This document shows positions 7,920-16,418 of a stretch of 64,000 bases of DNA, one piece after another. A program made the position numbers and the translations under genes. Source of the stretch: Streptomyces sp. NBC_01460 (GTDB lineage: Bacteria > Actinomycetota > Actinomycetes > Streptomycetales > Streptomycetaceae); contig NZ_CP109473.1 of NCBI RefSeq assembly GCF_036227405.1, positions 2,728,001 through 2,792,000 on the forward strand, given 5' to 3'. The notes under the pieces were generated by a model. It worked only from the letters and a program-made list of their open reading frames with translations, was not told the origin of the DNA and ran no database searches. Position 1 is the first letter of the stretch, and each line of letters starts with the position of its first letter.

Positions 7920-8711
7920 TCAGGCCGTCCACTGGTCGAACCCGAGCTTGGCGACCAGCGAGAACACCACGACCAGCAGGACCCCGCGGACGAAGTCACT
8001 GCCCTTCCTGAGAGCCATCCGCGCCCCGAACATCCCGCCCGCCAGATTGAATACGGCCATCAGCGCGGCCAGCTGCCACAGCACGGTCCCCTGGTAGGCG
8101 AACATCGCCAGCGCGCCCGCGTTGGTGCAGACGTTCACGATCTTGGCGGTGGCGGAGGCGGTGACCAGGTCCAGGTGGAGCACGGCCGTGAGCGCCAGCA
8201 CCAGGAAGGTTCCGGTGCCGGGCCCGAACAGCCCGTCGTAGAAGCCGATACCGCCGCCGACCAGAACGATCGCGGTGACCGTGCGGGCACGGGTGACCTT
8301 CTTGTCCGTGCCGTCGCCGGCCGCCGCGGTGCCGAAGGACGGCCTCAGCATCACGAAGGCCGCGACGGCGAGCAGCACCACCATGATCACCGGGCGCAGC
8401 ACGTCGCTGCTGATCCCCGCCGCGTAGAAGGCGCCGGTCATCGATCCGGCGAGCGCCATGAGCCCGATCCGCACCGCGGTGCCCACCCGGACCGGCGCCT
8501 TGCGCACATAGGTCACGGCGGCGCCCGACGTGCCGACGATGGCGACGGCCTTGTTGGTGCCGAGCACGTGCGCGGCCGGGACGTGCGGCAGTCCCAGCAG
8601 CAGGGCGGGCAGCAGGAGCAGCCCACCGCCGCCCACCACCGCGTCGATCCAGCCGGCCGCGGCGGCGGCCAGACAGAGGAGGACCAGGGTGGTGAGGGTG
8701 ATCTCAGGCAT
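7920..8711 (-). CDS. TSUP family (TauE/SafE-like) membrane permease
   Basis: A 263-residue hydrophobic protein with about eight predicted membrane segments. The repeated family motif is visible as AGWIDAVVGGGGLLLLPALL near the start and GGGIGFYDGLFGPGTGTFLVLAL in the middle. Family members move sulfite, sulfonates or related organic anions; the substrate here is not predictable. Start ATG 8711. It sits in its own reverse-strand unit between the sortase and nirBD operons, and its stop abuts the sortase stop. Confidence 0.87.
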   Translation of the reverse strand: MPEITLTTLVLLCLAAAAAGWIDAVVGGGGLLLLPALLLGLPHVPAAHVLGTNKAVAIVGTSGAAVTYVRKAPVRVGTAVRIGLMALAGSMTGAFYAAGISSDVLRPVIMVVLLAVAAFVMLRPSFGTAAAGDGTDKKVTRARTVTAIVLVGGGIGFYDGLFGPGTGTFLVLALTAVLHLDLVTASATAKIVNVCTNAGALAMFAYQGTVLWQLAALMAVFNLAGGMFGARMALRKGSDFVRGVLLVVVFSLVAKLGFDQWTA

Positions 8712-8800
8712 GTCCGCGACCTTAAGCAGGTGGTGGGTACACCGTCCAACCGGCCGTGCCCCCGCCCTCACAGAGGGCGCCGGGACGCGCTGAGCGCAAG

Positions 8801-8838
8801 GTTCCTCCAGGGAAACAGGAGGGATCCGGTCGGGTAAC
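8801..8838 (+). promoter_or_regulatory. GlnR-type box upstream of the nitrite reductase operon
   Basis: Four pentamers at exact 11-base intervals read GTTCC (8801), GAAAC (8812), GATCC (8823) and GTAAC (8834), matching the alternating GTnAC / GAAAC half-sites of GlnR. The array ends 23 bases before the ATG at 8862. nirB is a known GlnR target in S. coelicolor, which supports the call. Confidence 0.65.
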
Positions 8839-8861
8839 ACCCGCCGCGCACTCTCGTCGGT

Positions 8862-10100
8862 ATGAGGACACAGACGGAGAACGCGGCACGGGTGGTGGTG
8901 ATCGGCGCCGGGATGGCGGGCGCGCGGCTCGCCGCCCGGGTCCCCGGTGTCACCGTCATCGGCGAGGAGGCCCACGCACCGTACAACCGGGTGCTGCTGG
9001 CCGAGGTGCTCGCCGGCCGGTACGAGCCGGACGTCATCGCGCTGCCGCCCGCCGAGGTGCGGCGCGGGGTGCGTGTCGTCCGGATCGACCGGGCGGAGCG
9101 CCGGGTGCTCTGCGACGACGGCGTCGTCGTCGGGTACGAGCGCCTGGTGCTGGCCACCGGCTCCAACCCGGTGCTGCCGCCGCTGCGGGGTCTCGGCCAC
9201 CTGCTGCCGGACGGGGTGCATCCCTTCCGCACCCTCGACGACTGCCTGGCCCTGCGCGCCGCCGTACGCCCCGGCGTACGGGCCGTCGTCATCGGCGGCG
9301 GACTCCTCGGGGTGTCGGCCGCCCGCGCGCTGGCCGAGTGCGGCGCCCAGGTGGTGCTGGCCCAGCAGGGCGAGCACCTCATGGAGCGGCAGCTGGACGC
9401 CGAGGCGGCCGGGATGTTGCGCCGCCACCTGGAGGCCCTGGGCGTCGAGGTGCACACCGAGTGCCGGGTGCGCGGGCTGCGCTGCACCGACGGGGCCGCA
9501 CCCGCCGTGCGGGCGGTGGAACTCGCCGACGGCTACGAGCTGGAGGCCGAGATCACCGTGCTGGCCTGCGGGGTCCGCCCCCGGACCGGGCTGGCCCAGG
9601 CCGCCGGGCTCGAGGTACGCAAGGGCGTCGTCGTGGACGACGAGCTGCGCACCTCGGACCCGTACATCCACGCCGTCGGCGACTGCGCCGAACACGCGGG
9701 GACGGTCTACGGGCTGGCGGGCGCCGCGCTCGAACAGGCCGACGTGCTGGCCGAGGTGCTGGCCGGGCGGCCCGCGCGCTACGAGGGGACCCGGGCCCTG
9801 ACCCGGCTCACCCTGCGCTCGCCCTCCGCCGCCCCCGTCGCCGACGGGGCCGCCGGGAGCCTCGACCTGGCCGCCTTCGGCGACTCCCGCCCGATGCCCG
9901 GCGACGACGTGATCCGGCTGGCGGACGCCACCCGGGGCGCGTACCGCACGGTCGTCGTCCGGGGCGACCGGCTGGCGGGCGGGGTGCTCTTCGGCGACCT
10001 CGCCGCGGTCGGCACCCTCGCCCGGACCTGGCAGGACGACGACCCCCTCCCCGCCGACATGTCCCTGCTCCACCTGCTCACCAACGACGGAGGCTTCTGA
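8862..10100 (+). CDS. FAD-dependent NAD(P)H oxidoreductase of the nitrate/nitrite system
   Basis: A 412-residue class-I pyridine nucleotide-disulfide type flavoprotein. It has an FAD-binding GxGxxG (VVVIGAGMAGARLA), an ATG motif (LVLATGSNPVLPPL), an NAD-binding fold (AVVIGGGLLGVSAARAL) and a second FAD segment (YIHAVGDCAEHAG). It resembles the N-terminal reductase half of NirB, yet a complete NirB follows, so it may supply electrons to NasA, which carries no flavin domain of its own. The stop overlaps the nirB start as TGATG. No Shine-Dalgarno is seen before ATG 8862, so it may be translated leaderless. Confidence 0.85.
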   Translation: MRTQTENAARVVVIGAGMAGARLAARVPGVTVIGEEAHAPYNRVLLAEVLAGRYEPDVIALPPAEVRRGVRVVRIDRAERRVLCDDGVVVGYERLVLATGSNPVLPPLRGLGHLLPDGVHPFRTLDDCLALRAAVRPGVRAVVIGGGLLGVSAARALAECGAQVVLAQQGEHLMERQLDAEAAGMLRRHLEALGVEVHTECRVRGLRCTDGAAPAVRAVELADGYELEAEITVLACGVRPRTGLAQAAGLEVRKGVVVDDELRTSDPYIHAVGDCAEHAGTVYGLAGAALEQADVLAEVLAGRPARYEGTRALTRLTLRSPSAAPVADGAAGSLDLAAFGDSRPMPGDDVIRLADATRGAYRTVVVRGDRLAGGVLFGDLAAVGTLARTWQDDDPLPADMSLLHLLTNDGGF

Positions 10101-12685
10101 TGCCGGTGTCCACTCCCCCGACCGCCCCCACCGCAGGCGTGCCGACGATCGTGGTCGTCGGGCACGGCATGGTCGGACAGCGGTTCCTGGAGGCGCTCGC
10201 CGACCACGGTCTGACCGCCACCGCCGGCACCGCCCGTGTCGTCGTGCTCTGCGAGGAGCCCCGCCCCGCGTACGACCGGGTCCACCTGACCTCGTACTTC
10301 TCCGGGAAGACCCCGGAGGACCTCTCGCTCGTCGAGGCCGGCTTCATGGAGCGCCACGGGATCGAGCTGCGCGTCGGCGACCCGGCGGAGAGCGTCGACC
10401 GTGAGGCGCGCACCGTCACCGCGCGCTCCGGGGAGACCTTCTCCTACGACACGCTGGTCCTGGCCACCGGCTCGTACCCGTTCGTGCCGCCGGTCCCCGG
10501 CAAGGACGCCGAGGGCTGCTTCGTCTACCGCACCATCGAGGACCTCCGCGCGATCGAGGAGTTCGCGAAGAACGCGAAGACCGGCGCGGTCGTCGGCGGC
10601 GGGCTGCTCGGACTGGAGGCGGCGGGCGCACTGAAGGGGCTCGGACTCGAGACCCACGTCGTCGAGTTCGCCCCCCGGCTGATGCCGGTCCAGGTCGACG
10701 ACGGCGGCGGCGCCGCGCTGCTGCGCACCATCGAGAACATGGGCCTCTCGGTCCACACGGGTGTGGGCACCCAGGAGGTGACCGCGGGCGAGGACGGCCG
10801 GGTCGACGGCATGGCGCTCTCGGACGGCTCCTCGCTCGCCACCGACCTCGTCGTCTTCTCTGCGGGTGTGCGCCCCCGGGACCAGCTCGCCCGCGACTGC
10901 GGCCTGGCGGTCGGCCCGCGCGGCGGCATCATCGTCGACGAGGAGTGCCGCACCTCCGACAGCGACGTCTTCGCGATCGGCGAGTGCGCGCTGGCCTCGG
11001 ACGGCCGGGTCTACGGACTGGTGGCCCCGGGCTACGAGATGGCACGGGCGGTCGCCGACGTGATCGCCGGCAACCAGGCCTCCTTCACCGGAGCCGACCT
11101 CTCCACGAAGCTGAAGCTGCTCGGCGTGGACGTCGCGTCCTTCGGTGACGCGCACGGCGCGGCCGAGGGCTGTCTCGACGTCGTCTACGCGGACTCCCGC
11201 TCGGGCGTCTACAAGAAGCTGGTGATCGGCCAGGACGGCACCCTGCTCGGCGGGGTCCTGGTGGGCGACGCCGACCAGTACGGCACGCTGCGCCCCATGA
11301 CGGGCACGATCCTGCCGGTCGCCCCGGAGCAGTTGGTGCTGCCGGCCGGTGCGGGCGGTCCCGTCACCCTCGGCCCGTCCTCGCTGCCCGACGAAGCCGT
11401 GATCTGCTCCTGCCACAACGTCACCAAGGGCACGATCTGCGAGCACACCACGCTCCCCGAGGTGAAGAAGTGCACCAAGGCCGGTACGGGCTGCGGGAGT
11501 TGCGTCAAGGTCATCGGGCAGCTGCTGCCCCAGTCGGAGGACCAGGGGCTGTGCGGCTGCTTCGAGTACACCCGCAGCGAGCTGTACGAGATCGTCCGCA
11601 CCCTCGGCGCCACGACGTACGCCGCCCTCCTCGACTCGCACGGCCGTGAGGCGGCCCGCGGCGGCGACGGCTGCGAGGTCTGCAAGCCCACGGTCGGTTC
11701 GATCATCGCCTCGCTGGCCCCGACGCTCGGCGCCAGCGGTTATGTCCTGGACGGCGAGCAGGCGGCCCTCCAGGACACCAACGACCACTTCCTGGCCAAC
11801 CTCCAGCGCAACGGCTCGTACTCCATCGTGCCGCGCATCCCCGGGGGTGAGATCACCCCGGAGAAGCTGATCGTGATCGGCGAGGTGGCCCGGGACTTCG
11901 GCCTGTACACGAAGATCACCGGCGGACAGCGGATCGACCTGTTCGGCGCCCGCGTCGACCAGCTGCCGCTGATCTGGACCCGCCTGGTGGACGCCGGCTT
12001 CGAGTCCGGGCACGCCTACGGGAAGTCGCTGCGCACGGTCAAGTCCTGTGTGGGGCAGACCTGGTGCCGCTACGGCGTCCAGGACTCGGTCAAGCTGGCC
12101 ATCGACCTGGAGCTGCGCTACCGGGGGCTGCGCTCCCCGCACAAGCTGAAGTCGGCGGTCTCGGGCTGCGCCCGGGAGTGCGCGGAGGCCCGCGGCAAGG
12201 ACTTCGGGATCATCGCCACGGCCCAGGGCTGGAACCTCTACGTCGGCGGCAACGGCGGAGCCACGCCGCGCCACGCGGACCTCCTCGCCCAGGACCTCTC
12301 CGACGCCGAACTGGTGCGTCTCATCGACCGGTTCCTGATGTTCTACATCCGCACGGCGGACCGGCTGGAGCGCACCTCGACCTGGCTCGACCGGATCGAG
12401 GGCGGCCTGGACCACGTGCGTGACGTCGTCGTCCACGACTCGCTGGGTCTCTGCGACGAGTTGGAGCGGCTGATGGCCGACCACGTCGCCGGCTACCGCG
12501 ACGAGTGGGCCGAGACCATCAACGACCCGGAGCGGCTCCGCCGCTTCGTCACCTTCGTGAACGCCCCCGACGCCCCCGACCCCTCGGTCAAGTTCGTCCC
12601 GGAGCGCGACCAGGTCAAGCCCGACCTGGACATCCTCGCGGGCCCGGTGCTCGCCATCCGTACCCTTGAAGGGACCCCTTCCTGA
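10100..12685 (+). CDS. nirB: NADH-dependent nitrite reductase, large subunit
   Basis: An 861-residue enzyme that reduces nitrite to ammonium in the cytoplasm. The N-terminal 400 residues are an FAD/NAD oxidoreductase (VVVGHGMVGQRFLE, LVLATGSYPFVPP, GAVVGGGLLGLEAAGAL). Next comes a BFD-like [2Fe-2S] region (CSCHNVTKGTICEHT, then KAGTGCGSC) and the siroheme/[4Fe-4S] reductase half, with SCVGQTWCRYGVQDS and SGCARECAEARGKDFG supplying the four cluster cysteines. Length is normal for NirB. The start shares TGATG with the upstream flavoprotein, and the stop shares TGATG with nirD. Confidence 0.96.
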   Translation: MPVSTPPTAPTAGVPTIVVVGHGMVGQRFLEALADHGLTATAGTARVVVLCEEPRPAYDRVHLTSYFSGKTPEDLSLVEAGFMERHGIELRVGDPAESVDREARTVTARSGETFSYDTLVLATGSYPFVPPVPGKDAEGCFVYRTIEDLRAIEEFAKNAKTGAVVGGGLLGLEAAGALKGLGLETHVVEFAPRLMPVQVDDGGGAALLRTIENMGLSVHTGVGTQEVTAGEDGRVDGMALSDGSSLATDLVVFSAGVRPRDQLARDCGLAVGPRGGIIVDEECRTSDSDVFAIGECALASDGRVYGLVAPGYEMARAVADVIAGNQASFTGADLSTKLKLLGVDVASFGDAHGAAEGCLDVVYADSRSGVYKKLVIGQDGTLLGGVLVGDADQYGTLRPMTGTILPVAPEQLVLPAGAGGPVTLGPSSLPDEAVICSCHNVTKGTICEHTTLPEVKKCTKAGTGCGSCVKVIGQLLPQSEDQGLCGCFEYTRSELYEIVRTLGATTYAALLDSHGREAARGGDGCEVCKPTVGSIIASLAPTLGASGYVLDGEQAALQDTNDHFLANLQRNGSYSIVPRIPGGEITPEKLIVIGEVARDFGLYTKITGGQRIDLFGARVDQLPLIWTRLVDAGFESGHAYGKSLRTVKSCVGQTWCRYGVQDSVKLAIDLELRYRGLRSPHKLKSAVSGCARECAEARGKDFGIIATAQGWNLYVGGNGGATPRHADLLAQDLSDAELVRLIDRFLMFYIRTADRLERTSTWLDRIEGGLDHVRDVVVHDSLGLCDELERLMADHVAGYRDEWAETINDPERLRRFVTFVNAPDAPDPSVKFVPERDQVKPDLDILAGPVLAIRTLEGTPS

Positions 12686-13044
12686 TGACGACCCAGACGA
12701 TCGGAACGGCGCAGGACACCCGGTCGATCCAGCTCGCGGACGGGGACGGCTGGCTCACGGTCTGCGACCGCTCGCTGCTGACCCCGGGGCGCGGTGTGGC
12801 GGCGCTCCTCCCGGACGGCCGGCAGGTCGCACTGTTCGTGGACCGGGCGGGGCGCGCGTACGCGATCGACAACCGGGACCCGTTCACCGGTGCGTACGTC
12901 CTCTCCCGCGGCCTGGTCGGCTCCGTCGGGGGGCGGCCGTTCGTCGCGTCGCCGCTGCTGAAGCAGCGCTTCGACCTGGAGACGGGCGCCTGCCTGGACG
13001 ACGACGACGTCACCGTGCCGGTCTTCACGGTCCGCGCGGAGTGA
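12685..13044 (+). CDS. nirD: Nitrite reductase small subunit
   Basis: A 119-residue Rieske-fold protein lacking the Rieske cysteines, as expected for NirD. Visible family features are WLTVCDRSLLTPGRGVAALL, QVALFVDRAGRAYAIDNRDPFTGAYVLSRGLVG, FVASPLLKQRFDLETGACLDDD and a final VPVFTV strand. It partners NirB. Its ATG overlaps the nirB stop (TGATG), consistent with coupled translation of equal subunit amounts. Confidence 0.94.
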   Translation: MTTQTIGTAQDTRSIQLADGDGWLTVCDRSLLTPGRGVAALLPDGRQVALFVDRAGRAYAIDNRDPFTGAYVLSRGLVGSVGGRPFVASPLLKQRFDLETGACLDDDDVTVPVFTVRAE

Positions 13045-13160
13045 ACCCGCCCCGTTCATGACACGTTGGAGATCCGGCAACCGGGCGCCTCTACTGTCCT
13101 GACGTTCGACCCGCCGGGCCGACCGGGCCGGCGGGCCAGCACGTCACCCGTGGAGTGATC

Positions 13161-14328
13161 GTGGAACGTCGGACCTTCTTGCGCACAGCGGTGATCGGCT
13201 CATCGGCGGCGGCCTTCGGCGGCACCCTCTGGCGGGGTGCCGCCTCCGCCGATCCGGCCCAGCCGGCCACCGGCCCCTACGGAGCGCTGCAGGCGGCCAA
13301 CAGCAACGGCATCCTGCTGCCGAGCGGCTTCACCAGCAGGATCATCGCCCGGTCGGGACAGACCGTCCCCGGCACCTCGTACACCTGGCACAGCGCACCC
13401 GACGGCGGGGCCACGTTCACCGACGGCAGCGGCTGGATCTACGTCTCCAACGCGGAGGTGTCCGCGAGCAGCGGGGGCGGGGCGAGCGCGGTCCGCTTCA
13501 ACGCCTCGGGGACCGTCACCTCGGCGTACCGCATCCTGTCCGGCACCAGCACCAACTGCGCGGGCGGCAGGACACCCTGGAACACCTGGCTCTCCTGCGA
13601 GGAGGTCACCCGGGGCTTCGTGTACGAGACCGACCCGTGGGGGGGTGAACGCCGCCGTGCAGCGGCCCGCGATGGGCCGGTTCAAGCACGAGGCGGCGGC
13701 GGCGGACCCCGACCACGGGTACGTCTACCTGACCGAGGACGAGACGGACGGCCGCTTCTACCGCTTCCGTCCCACCACGTGGGGCAGCCTGTCGTCCGGC
13801 ACGCTGCAGGTCCTGGTGGCGGGCACCGGCACCTCGGGCCCCGTGACCTGGACGACGGTCCCCGATCCGGACGGATCGCCCACCCAGACCCGCTACCAGG
13901 TCTCCGGCGCCAAGGTGTTCAACGGCGGCGAGGGCTGCTTCTACGCGGCGGGCACCTGCTGGTTCACCACCAAGGGCGACAACCGGGTGTGGGCGTACGA
14001 CGCGAACGCCTCGTCCCTCTCGCTCGCCTACGACGACTCGCTCGTCACCGGCGGCACGGCCCCGCTGACCGGGGTGGACAACGTCACCCGGTCCGCCTCG
14101 GGCGACCTGTACGTCGCCGAGGACGGCGGGAACCTGGAGATCTGCCTGATCACCCCGGACGACACCGTCGCCCCGTTCCTGCGGGTCAGCGGCCAGTCCG
14201 GCTCGGAGATCACCGGCCCGGCCTTCTCCCCGGACGGGCGGCGGTTGTACTTCTCCTCGCAGCGCGGCACGAGCGGCAGTTCGTCCGGCGGGATCACCTA
14301 CGAGGTGACGGGGCCGTTCCGCTCCTGA
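13161..14328 (+). pseudogene. Tat-exported PhoX-like (DUF839) protein, frameshifted
   Basis: The gene starts at GTG 13161 (MERRTFLRTAVIGSSAAAFGG), a clear twin-arginine signal preceded by GGAG. It encodes a beta-propeller-like DUF839/PhoX-family secreted protein (TWHSAPDGGATFTDGSGWIYVSN, NCAGGRTPWNTWLSCEEV). At the run of seven G at 13639-13645 the reading frame breaks: removing one G restores DPWG-VNAAVQRPAMGRFKHEAAA and continues in frame to FRS at 14328, for about 388 residues. The downstream part carries HGYVYLTEDETDGRFYRF and FSPDGRRLYFSSQRG. It is either a real loss, a slippery-tract variant, or a base-call error. The family includes Ca-dependent phosphatases, but the activity here is unproven. 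Confidence 0.85.
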
Positions 14329-14383
14329 CCGGACGCTCCGGGGCAGCGGTCGCCGCCCGTCGCGGCCGCTGCCTCCCCGGGCG

Positions 14384-14800
14384 TCAGGCCTGGCCCTGGA
14401 CCGCGGCCGGGTCCATCCAGACGACCTCCCAGATGTGGTGGTCGGGGTCCTGGAAGGAGCGGCCGTACATGAAGCCCTCGTCCATGGGGTCGTTGGCGGG
14501 CGACCCGCCGTTGGCGAGCGCGGCGTCGGCCAGCTCGTCGACCTTCTCGCGGCTCTCCGCGCTCAGGGCGATGAGGACCTCGGTCGTTCTGGAGGAGTCG
14601 GCGATCTCCTTCTTGGTGAACTCCTTGAAGCGGGGCTCACTGATGAGCATGGCGAAGATGGTGTCGCTGATGACGAGACAGGCGGTCGTCTCGTCGCTGA
14701 ACTGCGGGTTGAAGCCGAACCCGAGCTTCCCGAAGAAGTCCTTCGTCGTCCCGAGGTCCTTGACCGGCAGGTTCACGAAGATCATCTGAGGCTGAGGCAT
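14384..14800 (-). CDS. VOC (glyoxalase/bleomycin resistance) superfamily protein
   Basis: A 138-residue protein with the two half-repeats of the VOC fold: MIFVNLPVKDLGTTKDFFGKLGFGFNPQFSDETTACLVI and a C-terminal half ending GRSFQDPDHHIWEVVWMDP. Its closest relatives by pattern are the YnfI/PhnB-like lactoylglutathione lyase relatives of unknown substrate. The ATG at 14800 is used because the longer frame adds residues without homology. It is transcribed opposite to the PhoX-like gene, ending 55 bases from it. Confidence 0.85.
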   Translation of the reverse strand: MPQPQMIFVNLPVKDLGTTKDFFGKLGFGFNPQFSDETTACLVISDTIFAMLISEPRFKEFTKKEIADSSRTTEVLIALSAESREKVDELADAALANGGSPANDPMDEGFMYGRSFQDPDHHIWEVVWMDPAAVQGQA

Positions 14801-14932
14801 GGTGTCCACTCTTCCGTCCGGCACCCTGCGGTGCTCCTGGCCGCTCCGTACGAGCGCTTACGAGAGGTAGACGGCGGCGCGCCGCGAAACTCATCGCTCC
14901 GCTGCCGGGTGATCGCGCCGCGCCTCCGGCCC

Positions 14933-15949
14933 TCAGGGCACCGGCAGCGGGGCGCCGCCCCTGAGCAGGGCGGCGCCCAGCGGGGTCAGCGTGTGCAGGA
15001 CGGAGCTTCCGTGGCGCAGGGTCCGGACCAGACCGGCCTCGCGCAGCACGCAGGCGTGCTGGCTCGCGGACGCGAGGGACACCCCGGTCCTGCGGGCCAG
15101 TTCACTCGTCGTGCAGCCGTTGTCTATGGACCGCAGGACCGCGGAGCGGGTGTGGCCCACGAGCCGCCCGAGCCAGGGTCCGGGCTCCGCGAAGACCGGC
15201 GCGCCGGGGTGGGTGACCGGGTAGACGAGGACCGGCGGGAGGCGGGGGTCGCGGTAGACGACGGGGGTGCCCCGGCAGAAGAACGACGGCTGGAGGAGCA
15301 GGCCCCGCCCGTCGAGGCGCAGCTCCCGGTCGACGGGGTAGTCCGCCTCCAGGACGGGGGCGCGCCAGCGGATCATCGGCGGGAGGGTGGCCAGCAGTTC
15401 GTCCGCCCCGCCGTCCAGCAGGGCGCGGCCCCGGACGGCACGGTCGGCCTCGATGCTCGCCCGGATGTGCGGCCAGTACGGCTCGACGGCGGCGCGGTGG
15501 TAGGCGCGCAGGGAGGAGATGAGGCGCCCCAGCGGCTCCGTACGCCCCTCGGCGAGCGCCTCCGGCAGGGCGCTGCCCGATGCGTGCCCGCCGGACGGCC
15601 GGCGCGCGGGGGTGCGGTCACCGGGCAGCAGGGCGATCTCCTCACGGATGCGGTCCGCGGGTGTGTCGCGCAGTGCTTCCATTCCGGCGTCGAGCCCGAA
15701 TGGCTCGGCGGCTCCTCCGGAAGGGGTCAGGAAGTCGGGGAAATAGCCTCGGGGCGGGACGACCGCCGACAGCAGACGCGTTTCACCGTTCAACCGATTA
15801 CGGGATTCCTTCCGCCATTTTCCGAACACCGTGGAACCCCGCCGGTCCCTCAGTCGGTGAAGACTGAGAACGGTCTCCCACATCGCGTCCGGCCTCGTGG
15901 CCATCCGCACGCGCGAAAGGTCCACTCCGGACACATGGATACGCAGCAC
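14933..15949 (-). CDS. ArsR-like winged-helix transcriptional regulator
   Basis: A 338-residue protein whose last 80 residues form a winged helix ([55 protein letters not shown]). The first 250 residues are a less conserved domain with LSAVVPPRGYFPDFLTP near residue 62 and a segment RLDGRGLLLQPSFFCRGTPVV before the HTH. This architecture (DUF5937-like sensor plus ArsR-type HTH) is common in Streptomyces, but ligand and targets are unknown. It likely has its own promoter in the spacer to its right. Confidence 0.8.
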   Translation of the reverse strand: MLRIHVSGVDLSRVRMATRPDAMWETVLSLHRLRDRRGSTVFGKWRKESRNRLNGETRLLSAVVPPRGYFPDFLTPSGGAAEPFGLDAGMEALRDTPADRIREEIALLPGDRTPARRPSGGHASGSALPEALAEGRTEPLGRLISSLRAYHRAAVEPYWPHIRASIEADRAVRGRALLDGGADELLATLPPMIRWRAPVLEADYPVDRELRLDGRGLLLQPSFFCRGTPVVYRDPRLPPVLVYPVTHPGAPVFAEPGPWLGRLVGHTRSAVLRSIDNGCTTSELARRTGVSLASASQHACVLREAGLVRTLRHGSSVLHTLTPLGAALLRGGAPLPVP

Positions 15950-16418
15950 CGAACCCCCACCTGTTGCACCCGCAATTCCCCCCGCCGAAGCGTATGCACA
16001 GCGTCACAGGAGGTCACCACGGGGTTTCGGCCACAGTTGAAATGTCTCGCCCGAATCCTCGCCAACCGAAAGGCTGTACGACGTCGGGTACGCATCCGGC
16101 GTCACCGAATGAGCGGGTGAGGGCCGTGGGGGGCCTTGCGCGTTCGGCGGCGGTGAACGACGGTGCGGCTCCGTACCCGGCAGGGGTAAGCGGGCGCGGT
16201 CCGGGGGTGGGGATCCCCGGGCCGCGCCCGGCCCGCGTGTCCCCGCTTTGCGCACCGAACAGTGAAAAGCCAACCACTTTATTGGTTCGCCGTTCAATTG
16301 CCGAAGCGGCGGCACCCCCGCACAGGGTGCCGCCGCTTCCTGGTAATCCGGCCCCGCCGTCGGACCTATGAGGGTCGGTGATCCGCCGGCGGTGTCCGGA
16401 GTCGGGAGGGCCGCCGGG
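15950..16418. other. 469-base spacer between the regulator and ppdK
   Basis: This holds the upstream region of the ArsR-like gene (AT-richer part around 15950-16090) and the ppdK terminator at 16303-16339. Short open frames on both strands have no recognisable protein pattern, and no gene is called. Confidence 0.7.
16303..16339 (-). terminator. Strong hairpin downstream of ppdK
   Basis: A perfect 15-base stem (GAAGCGGCGGCACCC paired with its complement) encloses a 7-base loop. It lies 80 bases past the ppdK stop. There is no U-tract, as is usual for Streptomyces terminators. Confidence 0.8.

Noticed and set aside
9779..12484. 901-codon reverse frame opposite nirB
   Set aside because: It is the complement of a high-GC coding region with no recognisable motif.
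8756..12685. 1309-codon forward frame including nirB
   Set aside because: The first part overlaps the upstream flavoprotein in another frame and has no protein pattern. nirB starts at 10100 with a TGATG overlap.
13111..13137. GC-rich hairpin after nirD
   Set aside because: CCGCCGG/CCGGCGG pairing exists but overlaps the likely promoter region of the PhoX-like gene and is short; not called as a terminator.
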